A DNA stretch of 64,000 bases from positions 26,178 to 90,177 of the forward strand of contig QEUP01000014.1 in the NCBI GenBank assembly GCA_003577145.1. Direction: 5' to 3'. A program made the translations under genes and the position numbers. The notes beneath the pieces are model-generated. The model was not told the DNA's origin, made no database searches, and saw nothing but the letters and a program-made list of their open reading frames with translations. Of the stretch, positions 9,341 through 19,066 are shown in pieces. The DNA comes from Acidobacteriota bacterium (GTDB lineage Bacteria > Actinomycetota > Acidimicrobiia > Acidimicrobiales > Microtrichaceae). Numbering within the stretch: the first letter of the stretch is position 1; each line of letters starts with the position of its first letter.

Positions 9341-9777
9341 CGGCGGGCACTGCAACGGCAGGCGGGTCGGTGCCGGGGCGACCGATAGATCGTGATCTGC
9401 CACCGGTGGTACCGGTCGCCATGGTGGCGCTGGCCCTCGCCGTCACGGGTGGGGTGATCCTGGCTGCGGGCGCGGCGTCGGACCCGTCGCTCACGGTGCC
9501 GACCGTGCTGATCGCCGCTGCGGTGGTGTTGGAGTTGGTCGCCATCGTGATGGTGGCGCTGATCCGTCCGTTCGCCTGGGACCGCTTCAAGCAGGTTGTG
9601 CTGTGGGCCCTGCTCGCGTATCTCATCCAGGGCGGGATGATCGTGTTCGCGTTCGTCCGCAACGAGGTCCCCGCCGGCCCGATGACGCTGCTCGTCATCG
9701 GGCTCGTGGTGTTCGCGACCGACGTGCCGCTGATGATCGCTTTCACCGTCGCCCGCTACCAGCAGGTCAGCGGCTGA
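9337..9777 (+). CDS. Small integral membrane protein (partner of preceding gene)
   Basis: 146 residues with four predicted helices (VAMVALALAVTGGVIL, VLIAAAVVLELVAIVMVAL, VLWALLAYLIQGGMIVF, TLLVIGLVVFATDVPLMIAF). The ATG lies within the previous stop (ATGA), suggesting a two-subunit membrane complex. No catalytic motif or family recognised. Confidence 0.72.
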   Translation: MTAGTATAGGSVPGRPIDRDLPPVVPVAMVALALAVTGGVILAAGAASDPSLTVPTVLIAAAVVLELVAIVMVALIRPFAWDRFKQVVLWALLAYLIQGGMIVFAFVRNEVPAGPMTLLVIGLVVFATDVPLMIAFTVARYQQVSG

Positions 9778-9866
9778 ACACCGGCTGCTGCGCCTGGCCC
9801 GCCTGCGCTCGAGGAGGCCCGGCAGCGCCGCTCAGGCGCAACTCGGGTCTCGGCGCGGTCTCGACC

Positions 9867-9872
9867 TAGGCT
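9867..9872 (+). promoter_or_regulatory. Probable -10 element (TAGGCT) upstream of gdhA
   Basis: TAGGCT (TAnnnT) lies 8 nt before a GTG at 9881, so transcription could begin at or near that codon. It is the best promoter candidate for gdhA, whose TTG start is at 9995; the leader would be about 115 nt. Confidence 0.4.
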
Positions 9873-9880
9873 GCGCTTCG

Positions 9881-9988
9881 GTGCCTTGGCGCTTTGTGTT
9901 CTCCACCGGAGCCGGCGCCAGGGTTCGTGAGGCCCATGACCGCGAGCGAAAGGCCATGACCGCCGAGGACTCGCAACGGGTGAGGTAG
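9881..9988 (+). CDS. Possible leaderless upstream ORF before gdhA (35 codons)
   Basis: GTG at 9881 opens a 35-codon frame ending in TAG 6 nt before the gdhA TTG. Its end overlaps the region that would hold the gdhA ribosome-binding site (GGTGAGG). The peptide begins VPWRFVF and is basic; no family recognised. It could be a translated leader coupling or attenuating gdhA, or simply untranslated leader. Evidence is the -10 spacing and frame only. Confidence 0.25.
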   Translation: MPWRFVFSTGAGARVREAHDRERKAMTAEDSQRVR

Positions 9989-11335
<1,347 letters not shown>

Positions 11336-11457
11336 TCAGTGACGGCCCCGTGGCGATGGCGACATCGGCGAGCCCGCTGGCCTCACCTCAGCGTCCTGCA
11401 CCCACCCCCTCTTGCCCGACAGCTCGACGCCGGCGACGGATGGGGCCCCGTCACCCG

Positions 11458-11757
11458 TCAGGGATCCAGCGGGTGCTCCCAGCGCAGGCCGGGGAAGCGG
11501 GCGAAGCCACGGTCGGCGCTGCACCAGACTGCTCCGTGGTCGATCGCCACCGCTGCCAGGTAGGCATCCGGGACCAGGTTGCCTCGTGCCTCGACCGCGC
11601 GGCACAGATCCTCGAAGGCCGCCCAATGCCGCGGCCCCGGTATCACAGCAACCGAGGCAGGTGAGACGCATACCATCCGGTCGACTTCGACGCCGCTGCG
11701 CTCAGCGCCGTCACAGATGTCGTCGAGCGCTACCGCGACCAGGGGGGCGGGATCAGA
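11458..11757 (-). pseudogene. Truncated VapC-type PIN-domain remnant
   Basis: The last ~65 residues match the C-terminal half of VapC ribonucleases: VIPGPRHW, RGNLVPDAYLAAVAIDHG and CSADRGFARFPGLRW, including two of the acidic metal-binding positions. The N-terminal part with the first Asp (VDAN-like) and the Glu is absent: upstream the frame runs into the aldehyde dehydrogenase gene read in another frame. No antitoxin is present. I read this as a decayed toxin gene truncated at the dehydrogenase end. A shortened but expressed protein is less likely. Confidence 0.6.
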
Positions 11758-13192
11758 GCTGCACGTACACGTTCTTCGCACGGGTGTAGTCCTCCAGGGC
11801 CAAGCGGCTGCCCTCACGTGCGTCGCCGCTCTGCTTGACACCACCGAAAGGAGCGGTGTGCGGCACGGTCCCGTAGGTGTTGACCCAAACGAAGCCGGCC
11901 TCGAGCCGGCGGGCCACCCGGTGCGCCCTGCTCAGGTCCCTGGTCCAGATCCCCGCCGCGAGGCCGTAGGCGGACGCGTTGGCGCGGCCCACCACTTCCT
12001 CCTCTGAGCGGAACGGCAACACGGCGACCACGGGCCCGAAGATCTCCTCGGTGACCACCTCGCTCCGGTCGGTCGCACCAACCACCACCGCAGGACGCAG
12101 GAAGTACCCGCCGGAGAGCTCGCCACCCGGTCGGTCCCCGCCGCAGAGCACCTCGGCCCCGCTGTCCACGGCCCGGGTCAAGAAGCCCTCGACCCTCTCA
12201 CGGTGCTCGGCCGAGATCAACGGCCCCAGCACGGTGGTTGGATCCTGCGGCAGGCCCAGGGGAAGCGCCTGCGCGGCCGCCTCGAGTGAAGCGATCACCG
12301 TGTCGAGCACGTCTTCGTGGACGAAGAGGCGGCTGCCCGCGGCGCAGGCCTGGCCGGTCAGGGCGAACGCGCCCAGCGCCGCCCCCGCTGAGACCTGGGA
12401 GAGGTCAGCGTCGGCGAAGACGATGTTGGGCGACTTGCCGCCCAGCTCGAGCGACACCGGGGTGAGATGTTCCGCCGCCAGGCGCGACACCTCACGTCCC
12501 GACGTCCGCGAACCGGTGAAGCCGATCTTGCCGACATCGGGGTGGGCCACCAGGGCCGAACCGACCGCTGCTCCACCCAGCACCACGTTCACCGTGCCCG
12601 CGGGCAGGCCGGCCTCGGTGCACAGCTCGGCGAAGCGCAGCGCCGGCAGGCTCGCCAGCGGTGAGGGCTTGACGACCACGGTGTTGCCCGCAGCCAGGGC
12701 CGGTGCGACCTTCGAGCCGAGGTACAGGGAGGGCGTGTTGTAGGCGCTGATCGCCACCACGACCCCGTAGGGCTCCCGGGTCAGGTAGTCCAGGGCCGAT
12801 CCGCCGGTGAGGGGCACCACCTCACCAGCGAACTTGTCGATCCATCCCGCGAAGTACCTGAGGCTGCGTCCGAGCGCGGCGACCGAGAAGCGTCGCACTA
12901 TCGCCAACGGCACGCCGTTGTCGAGGCACTCGAGTTCGGCGAGCTCCTCCTCGTGCTCGCGGACCGCAGCCGCCAGGGCCTCCAGCAGGCCCTGGCGCCT
13001 GCCCGGGGACATGGACCCCCACTCCCCCCGGCCTGCCTGGCGTGCCGCGCCGACCGCCGCATCGACGACGCCGCCGGGCGCGGCGGGAAGCTCACAGGTC
13101 ACCTCGCCGGTGGCAGGGTTCTCCACGGGGAACATCTCACCCTCCTGCCGCAGCGTGCCGGCGATCAGCGAACCACCCATCGGCAATCTCAT
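11753..13192 (-). CDS. NAD(P)-dependent aldehyde dehydrogenase
   Basis: Oxidises an aldehyde to the acid. 479 residues with a full ALDH fold: the catalytic Glu in SLELGGKSPN, the catalytic Cys in GQACAAGSR, cofactor loop FTGSRTSG and EEIFGPV near the C-terminus. ATG 13192 is preceded by TTGGAG; an ATG at 13180 is possible. It starts 7 nt after the acyl-CoA dehydrogenase stop and is the last intact gene of the MerR operon, so it probably handles an aldehyde from the same pathway. Confidence 0.88.
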   Translation of the reverse strand: MRLPMGGSLIAGTLRQEGEMFPVENPATGEVTCELPAAPGGVVDAAVGAARQAGRGEWGSMSPGRRQGLLEALAAAVREHEEELAELECLDNGVPLAIVRRFSVAALGRSLRYFAGWIDKFAGEVVPLTGGSALDYLTREPYGVVVAISAYNTPSLYLGSKVAPALAAGNTVVVKPSPLASLPALRFAELCTEAGLPAGTVNVVLGGAAVGSALVAHPDVGKIGFTGSRTSGREVSRLAAEHLTPVSLELGGKSPNIVFADADLSQVSAGAALGAFALTGQACAAGSRLFVHEDVLDTVIASLEAAAQALPLGLPQDPTTVLGPLISAEHRERVEGFLTRAVDSGAEVLCGGDRPGGELSGGYFLRPAVVVGATDRSEVVTEEIFGPVVAVLPFRSEEEVVGRANASAYGLAAGIWTRDLSRAHRVARRLEAGFVWVNTYGTVPHTAPFGGVKQSGDAREGSRLALEDYTRAKNVYVQL

Positions 13193-13199
13193 CTCCAAC

Positions 13200-14465
13200 T
13201 CAGCCTCCTGTGGCGGACGAATCGTCAGCCGGTTGTGGCTCCCGAGGCAGGCCGAGCACCTTCTCAGCGACGATGCTGCGCTGGATCTCGTCGGTGCCAC
13301 CGGCGATCGACTGGGCCGGCACCGAGAGGAGAACCTCCGTGACCACCCCTGCGTGGGGGGCGTCATCACCGGCCAGCAGGCCCCAGGCCCCGGCGATGTG
13401 GCTGTGGGTCCGGGCAGCAGCGCGGGCCAGCCTGCTCGCGGCCAGCTTGGAGAGCGACCCCTCCGGTCCCCGCTTGGCACCCCTGGCAGCCGAGGCGCTC
13501 GCCCGCTGTGACATCCAGTGCATGAGGCGCTCGAGTGAGTAGAGCTGCGCCAGCTGCTGGCGCACCAGCGGCTCGACCGATCTGCCGGCCTCCCGGGCGA
13601 GCACCGGCGCCAGGTCGGCCCGTCCCTGCCGCTGCGGGTACCACTCGTAGGTCTTGAAGTAGGCGAGCGCCTCGGCCATGGCCTCTTGGGCTGTCCTTCC
13701 CTGCGCCTCCCCCGGCATGAGCGCCAACAGGTTGGCCGCGAGGTGTCGTTCGTGGGCGAGGGTCGTGCGGGCCACGCCCCAGCCGGCGCCGACCACACCT
13801 ATCACGTTCGCCTGCGGCACACGGGCGTCTGTGATGAAGACCTCGTTGAACGACGCGTAGCCGTTCATCTGGCGCAGCGGCCGGACCTCGATGCCCGGCT
13901 GGCGCAGGGGCAGCGCGAACGCCGTGATCCCCTCGTGCCTGGGCACGGAGGGATCGGTCCTCGCCAGCAGCAGGCCGTAGCCGGCGTGAGCGGCACCGGT
14001 CGTCCAGAGCTTCTGGCCGTTGATCACCCACTCGTCGCCGTCCCTTACCGCCGACGTGGTGAGCCCGGCCAGGTCCGAGCCGCTCCCCGGCTCGCTGAAG
14101 AGCTGGCACCAGGCGTCCTCACCGGTGGCGATCGGCCGCAGCAGGCGGAGCTTGATCTCGGCGGACCCGTGCTCGAGCAGCGTGGGCGCGACGAGGCCGA
14201 TGCCGACGCCCACCGCCGGTCCGACTGCACCGGCACGGCGGATCTCCTCCAACACGATGCCGCCCAGTTCGGCCGGCAGGTCGCGACCGTAGAGCTCGCG
14301 GGGCCAGGTCGGGCACGCCCAGCCGGAGTCGACCAGGATGCTGCGCCAGTCCCGCAACGCCCGATCGGGCCGCCAGTTGAGCTCCAACCAGCTGCGAACG
14401 GCGCCTCGGACCGTCTCGGCTGAGGGCACCGCCGCGGCGCCGTCGGGTACGGCACCGCCTGTCAT
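13200..14465 (-). CDS. Acyl-CoA dehydrogenase
   Basis: FAD-dependent alpha,beta-desaturation of an acyl-CoA. 421 residues: the flavin/substrate segment CQLFSEPGSGSDLAG, WVINGQKLWTTGAAHA, and the C-terminal GGTDEIQRSIVAEKVLGLPRE typical of ACADs. ATG 14465 follows the upstream stop by 1 nt; a GTG at 14474 (GTGACTGAG) would overlap that stop. It resembles the acyl-CoA dehydrogenase at 21131, suggesting related substrates. Confidence 0.9.
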   Translation of the reverse strand: MTGGAVPDGAAAVPSAETVRGAVRSWLELNWRPDRALRDWRSILVDSGWACPTWPRELYGRDLPAELGGIVLEEIRRAGAVGPAVGVGIGLVAPTLLEHGSAEIKLRLLRPIATGEDAWCQLFSEPGSGSDLAGLTTSAVRDGDEWVINGQKLWTTGAAHAGYGLLLARTDPSVPRHEGITAFALPLRQPGIEVRPLRQMNGYASFNEVFITDARVPQANVIGVVGAGWGVARTTLAHERHLAANLLALMPGEAQGRTAQEAMAEALAYFKTYEWYPQRQGRADLAPVLAREAGRSVEPLVRQQLAQLYSLERLMHWMSQRASASAARGAKRGPEGSLSKLAASRLARAAARTHSHIAGAWGLLAGDDAPHAGVVTEVLLSVPAQSIAGGTDEIQRSIVAEKVLGLPREPQPADDSSATGG

Positions 14466-14466
14466 C

Positions 14467-16080
14467 TCAGTCACCCAGGTATCCCGCAGCACGCGCGGAG
14501 GTGACGATCTCTGGTTCGGACCACCAGATGTCGAGGCCGAGGTCGCCCGCCAGCACCCGCGCGGCGTTGTAGCCGGCGCCGAGGATGACCATGCCGCCTG
14601 GATGGGTGCTGGCACCACCCAGGTACAGGCCGTCGAGGGGAGTGCGGTATCCCGAGCACTCCGGGTTGGGGCGGTTGTAGCCCATCTGGAGGATCGCATA
14701 GGAGCCGTGCTTGATCGAGCCGCGACGCATCGTCGGCAGGTGCGCCTCGATGTCTGCGGGCGTCCAGTTGAGCGACGCGCGAACGTTGGCATCCCGCAGG
14801 TTCGGCGCGTAACGGGCCCACAGGTCGATGCAGCGGGAGGCGAACGCCTCGGCCTCGCTGTCCCAGTCGACGTCGTAGGGGGCGAGGCATTCGTAGCGCA
14901 GCGTGTGGGCCTCACCGAAAGGGACATGGCCGGGAGCCATGAGGGGGTCGTGCAACGAGCACACCGTGCCGTGCCCGGCGCTGCTCGTGAGCGAGCCGCT
15001 CGCTACCTCGCCCAGATGATCATGGACGTCAGCGGGTGTCTCGTAGCCCATGACCACGTTGAGGGAACGGTCGACTTCGGCCGGATAGCCCTCGTAGCGG
15101 GGGGCGGCACCAACCACCCCCAGGTTGGCGACGAAGAGACTGGTTCTCTCCCATTCCCAGTCGCTCGCCGAAGCACGGATCATGGGATCCAGCGGCAGGT
15201 CCTCGCCGAGCTCGAGGAAGTTCTGGGCGGGATTGAGCGTGCTGAGCACGGCATCGGCGTGCAGGGCCGTTCCGTCGGCCAGGCTCACCCCCGTCACCCG
15301 TGCTCCGTCCCACAGCAGCTCGCGCACGTCGGCGTCCACCACCACGGACCCACCGGCGTCCTCCACGACGCGGCGCAGCACCGACGAGAGCTGGTGCGAT
15401 CCGCCCCGCACCAGCGCGGCCTGGGTGAGCCGGTACAGGTAGATCGGCGCCAGGAACCCCAGCCCACCCTCGTCGGGGTCCAGGCCGAACATGGCGATGA
15501 GGTACAGCAGCGCCGCCTCGACGCGGGGGTCCTCGATGTCGTACCCGGCGACGAACTCACCCGGCGTGATGTCGCCCATTGCCGCCATCTTCTCGCCGAG
15601 CGCGCCCGCGCTGTTGAGGGCGACCATCTGATCGATCGGCTCGAGTGGCGGGACGTAGGAGGCCGGTATCAAGAAGGCGTCGCACATGGTGGCGCAGTCC
15701 TGTAGCAGCGCCTCTACCCGCGGGGCGTCGGCAGGGCAAAGCGACTTGACGCTCGCCGCGCTGAGCGCGACGTCGGTGTGCAAGGTGAGGGCCGCATCGT
15801 CCTCGAAGAGGAAGCTGACCTGCTCGGGCGGCCGGATGAACTCGACACCACGCTGGGCCAACCCCAGGTCGCCGTAGGGTGGCATCAGCTCGGCCAGCAT
15901 CATGTAGGTGGCGTGGTAGTTGAACCTGAACCCGGCGAGCTCTTCTGTCACCAGGCCCCCGCCGGTCTCGATGTTGCGCTCCAGCACGGTCACCGCGCCA
16001 CCGGCACGCGCCAGGTAGGCCGCTGCTGTGAGCCCGTTGGGGCCTGCGCCGAGGACGAGGATCTCGGGTGAGGCGTTCAT
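14467..16080 (-). CDS. CrtI/phytoene desaturase-like FAD-dependent oxidoreductase (copy 2 of operon)
   Basis: 537 residues. The N-terminal dinucleotide-binding motif is ILVLGAGPNGLTAAAYLARAG, followed by ETGGGLVTEEL. The C-terminus has the family's GLYLGGASTHPGGMVILGAGYNAA. Such proteins desaturate, saturate or isomerise polyenes and long isoprenoid or lipid chains; the substrate here is unknown. The ATG overlaps the preceding stop (ATGA), so it is coupled to the other CrtI-like gene and the two may act together. Confidence 0.85.
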   Translation of the reverse strand: MNASPEILVLGAGPNGLTAAAYLARAGGAVTVLERNIETGGGLVTEELAGFRFNYHATYMMLAELMPPYGDLGLAQRGVEFIRPPEQVSFLFEDDAALTLHTDVALSAASVKSLCPADAPRVEALLQDCATMCDAFLIPASYVPPLEPIDQMVALNSAGALGEKMAAMGDITPGEFVAGYDIEDPRVEAALLYLIAMFGLDPDEGGLGFLAPIYLYRLTQAALVRGGSHQLSSVLRRVVEDAGGSVVVDADVRELLWDGARVTGVSLADGTALHADAVLSTLNPAQNFLELGEDLPLDPMIRASASDWEWERTSLFVANLGVVGAAPRYEGYPAEVDRSLNVVMGYETPADVHDHLGEVASGSLTSSAGHGTVCSLHDPLMAPGHVPFGEAHTLRYECLAPYDVDWDSEAEAFASRCIDLWARYAPNLRDANVRASLNWTPADIEAHLPTMRRGSIKHGSYAILQMGYNRPNPECSGYRTPLDGLYLGGASTHPGGMVILGAGYNAARVLAGDLGLDIWWSEPEIVTSARAAGYLGD

Positions 16081-17723
16081 CGTGATCCCCTGCCGGCGAT
16101 CAGCTCGTACATCAGCTCCATGGGTCGGTGGTCCCACCAGGGCTGCTCACGCACCCCCAGATCCTCGGCGACGCAGCCGGCGGCGACGTAGCCGCTGCCG
16201 AGGTGGGTCAGGGAAGCAGGCCAGATCCCCTGTGAGAAGTAGAGGCCCTCGATCGAGGTGCGGGCCGGCATCCGGCCCAGGTACCACTGCGGACCGCTCA
16301 CGTCGCCACCGAGCTCGTGGCCGAAGACCGCCGAGGGGTTGCGTCGCCAGTTGTCGATCGGCGTGAAGTAGGTGCTCGCGGCGATGCGCCCGCGGGTGCC
16401 CGGAGCGAGCTCTTCGAGGCACTCGGTGTGCCTCTCGTGCAGGCGGTCCGTCAGGGCGCGCTCGTCCCATGCCTGCATCCCGCCGTGACGCCGCAGGTTC
16501 ATCGGGTACTCCACCTCGAACACGACTGCGGTCTTGCCGTCGGGCGAGACCCTGGACGGGTCGACACAGCCCATGTTGTAGATCTCGCCGACGTCAGCGG
16601 CCACCGAGAGCAGCTCCTCGTTCTTGGCCCGCTGGAAGAAGCGGCTGGCGTGGTCCCAGCTGTCCCATGCCCGCAGGGGGTAGGCGCATTGCTGCACGTC
16701 GGGGTTCCATGCCTTCGATCCCCACTCGATCGGGGTGTCGAGGAGGTAGTAGGAGGTGAAGGCGCAGTGCCCCGTCATGTCCCAGTCGCGCATGCGACGC
16801 CGGAGGGAGTGGTCGAGCTCGTCGACCTTGTCGGCGCCCAACAAGGTGCTGGCCACAGGTGGGCTGGCGTGCATCACCACAGCCTGCCGGGCCGTCAGCT
16901 CCTTGTCGGGATAGGGGCTGTACTCCTCGAGGACCACGCCTGCGGGGCGGCCCCCCTGCCAGGTGACCTCCGCCACGGGGGCGTTGAGCATGAGCGTCCC
17001 ACCGTGGTGGCGGAAGCAGCGGACGAGGGCATGGACGAGGTTGTGCATCCCGCCCCGTGGGACCGCGATGCCCAGCGCCCATGCCAGCAGCGTCATGACA
17101 GCACCCTCGCCCTTCTCGGCCGGGTCGCCGAACACGCCGATGTCGGCTATGCCCAGCATGCTCATCTTCACGTAGTCGTTCTCATAGATCAGGTCGAGCA
17201 GTTCGACGCCGTTCATCGTGCGCATGTCGTGCTCGCCGAAGCCGATGTACTTGCCGAGCGAGAAGAGGTAGTCCTCGCCTTCTTCGGTCGGCGGTGCAAA
17301 GACCGCCCGGCTCAGGATCTCGGGCAGGTCGCCTCCTATCCTGGCCAAGAACTCGACGAAGGTGTCCGCGTCGTCCTTGCTGTAGCGGCTGATCTGCTCC
17401 CAGGTGCGAGCCGGGTCGTAGTAGTAGATCAGGTTCCGGTCCGGCCAGATCGTGCCGGCGGCGACCTCCGGCAGGATCAGATCCAAGCCGTACTCGCCCA
17501 GCTCGAGATCGCCCCACACCGGGCTCATGGTGATGAAGCACACACCGGCGTGGGTGTCGACGGGCACCCCGCAGCTGAAGATGTCCTCGGTGAGCGCGAA
17601 GGGCCCGCATTCGTTGCGCTTCTCGACCACCGCCACGTCCAGTCCCGCCTTCTGCAGGTAGCAGCCGCACGCCAGCCCGTTTATGCCGGCGCCGACGATC
17701 ACGACATCGAAGTCATGTCCCAT
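16077..17723 (-). CDS. CrtI/phytoene desaturase-like FAD-dependent oxidoreductase (copy 1 of operon)
   Basis: 548 residues. N-terminal VVIVGAGINGLACGCYLQKAG and an acidic strand end (VVEKR) bind FAD. The C-terminal segment GLYFSQGIWPASLTHLGSGYVAAG corresponds to the second cofactor motif. It diverges clearly from its neighbour at 14467, so this is not a recent duplication. Its start overlaps the merR stop by 11 nt and its stop overlaps the next start, placing it in the operon core. Confidence 0.85.
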   Translation of the reverse strand: MGHDFDVVIVGAGINGLACGCYLQKAGLDVAVVEKRNECGPFALTEDIFSCGVPVDTHAGVCFITMSPVWGDLELGEYGLDLILPEVAAGTIWPDRNLIYYYDPARTWEQISRYSKDDADTFVEFLARIGGDLPEILSRAVFAPPTEEGEDYLFSLGKYIGFGEHDMRTMNGVELLDLIYENDYVKMSMLGIADIGVFGDPAEKGEGAVMTLLAWALGIAVPRGGMHNLVHALVRCFRHHGGTLMLNAPVAEVTWQGGRPAGVVLEEYSPYPDKELTARQAVVMHASPPVASTLLGADKVDELDHSLRRRMRDWDMTGHCAFTSYYLLDTPIEWGSKAWNPDVQQCAYPLRAWDSWDHASRFFQRAKNEELLSVAADVGEIYNMGCVDPSRVSPDGKTAVVFEVEYPMNLRRHGGMQAWDERALTDRLHERHTECLEELAPGTRGRIAASTYFTPIDNWRRNPSAVFGHELGGDVSGPQWYLGRMPARTSIEGLYFSQGIWPASLTHLGSGYVAAGCVAEDLGVREQPWWDHRPMELMYELIAGRGSR

Positions 17724-18447
17724 CCGGTTCCTCCATTCTGGTCACTTCCTCCAGGCGGATCAGCAGGCGCCTGCGGTGCAACGCACACAGCATCTGCGAG
17801 ACGAAGCGGATCCCCTCTCGGGCCAACCGGGCGACATCATCTGGATCGGAGCGCCCGAGGAAGTGCGCGTTGAACATGGCGAACTCGTCGCGCACGAGAG
17901 CGTCCATCGCCTTGACGTAGGTGCTCAGCTCGTCGGGATCGAAGCTCTCGTCGTTGCCCAGCCCGGCCTCGATCATGGCGTGGACACAGCTCAGGACCTC
18001 GGCGTCGTCAGCGGTGAAGGTCCCGTCGGGCTCGGGTGACAGCAGACCGCTCTCGACGAGCGCGTCGAAGATGTGCTCGCCCACCGGGCAGGCCTCCAGC
18101 AGGTCGGCCCTGCTGTGACGATCACGCTGGCGGAACGGCGCAAGCACCGCCGCGTCGACGAGGCCGAGGCTCTGCTCTCCGTGACGGTCGAGCAGCTCCT
18201 TGATGGCGGGCAGCGGCATGTAGCGGCGCTCCCGCAGCTCCCGCACCCGGTGCAGGCGCTCGACACACGCCGGGTCGTAGTACGCCATGCGCTCGTTCGT
18301 CTTGATCGGCCTGGGGAGGATCCCGATCTTCACGTAGTGGTGGATCGTCGCCTTGGTGACCCCCGCTTCATGGGCGAGCTCACCGATGCGCAACCACCCG
18401 GCCGGCCGGCCGGGTGCTGAGCTGGTGGCCTGCGGCGACAGCGCCAC
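17713..18447 (-). CDS. MerR-family transcriptional regulator
   Basis: 244 residues. N-terminal winged helix-turn-helix (LRIGELAHEAGVTKATIHHYVKIGIL, then the RMAYYD wing), a dimerisation helix (LHRVRELRERRYMPL), and a long alpha-helical C-terminal domain (~90-240) of unknown ligand. No Cys cluster for metals is seen, so an organic effector is more likely. GTG start at 18447 overlaps the upstream stop (TAGTG). Probably regulates its own operon through the dyad at 18821-18847. Confidence 0.87.
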   Translation of the reverse strand: MALSPQATSSAPGRPAGWLRIGELAHEAGVTKATIHHYVKIGILPRPIKTNERMAYYDPACVERLHRVRELRERRYMPLPAIKELLDRHGEQSLGLVDAAVLAPFRQRDRHSRADLLEACPVGEHIFDALVESGLLSPEPDGTFTADDAEVLSCVHAMIEAGLGNDESFDPDELSTYVKAMDALVRDEFAMFNAHFLGRSDPDDVARLAREGIRFVSQMLCALHRRRLLIRLEEVTRMEEPDGT

Positions 18448-18758
18448 TACTGCGCCTCCAGGGCCGCGGCTCGCCGCCGGCGGACCTCGTCCACGTGAGT
18501 CGCCCTGTCGGTGCTCCAGTGGCTGGCCTTGTCGCGCTTGACCAGTGAGCGAAGGACCAGTCCCAGCGTCGCTCTGTTGGCCACGGCGCGGGCGATGCCG
18601 GGGATGTCGTCCTCACAGATCCGGATGGAGAAATCCCAGTGCACGGGCTCCCGGATGGTCCCGGCGATGACGAGCTCGTCCCCGTCCCGGCGCACGTCGT
18701 ACTCCCGGAAGTCCATGGTGAGCTCTTTGCGGCCGAGGCCCCGGGACTTCAGCTTCAA
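18447..18758 (-). CDS. Small conserved-looking protein, first gene of MerR operon
   Basis: 103 residues, no recognised domain. The N-terminal half looks like a beta-strand unit (DFREYDV, DELVIAGTIREPVHWDFSIRI); the rest is a basic helical stretch (RAVANRATLGLVLRSLVKR). TTG start at 18758, backed by a strong GGAGGGGAG 7 nt upstream; an internal ATG at 18716 is the alternative. Being promoter-proximal and overlapping merR (TAGTG), it is likely a working part of the pathway, perhaps an accessory or binding protein. Confidence 0.65.
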   Translation of the reverse strand: MKLKSRGLGRKELTMDFREYDVRRDGDELVIAGTIREPVHWDFSIRICEDDIPGIARAVANRATLGLVLRSLVKRDKASHWSTDRATHVDEVRRRRAAALEAQ

Positions 18759-18820
18759 CGACGCTCCCCTCCGCCGGACGGCGCGGACCGGGCCATGACA
18801 CTGCTCGATCTGTAATGTGT

Positions 18821-18847
18821 AAGGTAATAGGTAACACCTGATACCTT
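18821..18847. promoter_or_regulatory. 27-nt operator-like dyad upstream of the MerR operon
   Basis: Arms AAGGTAATAGGT and ACCTGATACCTT around AAC; 10 of 12 positions pair. On the minus strand a TTGACC hexamer (18856-18851) lies 3 nt before the dyad, and the operon start (18758) is 62 nt downstream. This fits an operator for the MerR protein, though the -35/-10 spacing is not the classical 19-20 bp MerR layout. The remaining ~300 nt between 18758 and 19067 hold no gene that I can support. Confidence 0.55.
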
Positions 18848-19066
18848 GCCGGTCAAGTTGCTATCAGGCTGGAGCCGGCCACAGCCGGAGGAGGCTCGTC
18901 AGGTGGCGGACCGGCGATGCCGACCGCCAGCCACACCGGCCATCGTCATCAGGCGGCTCTCACCCGACCGGCCCGCTGCCTCAGCTCCCGGTGGATCGCC
19001 GGGAGCACCGCCGCGGGGGTCGTTAGGCTCTCACGCATCCCGGACGACGACTGAGTGGAGCGCCCC

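Noticed and set aside
14338..17873. Long plus-strand frames opposite the two CrtI-like genes
   Set aside because: Translations are biased and featureless; the minus-strand proteins have clear motifs throughout.
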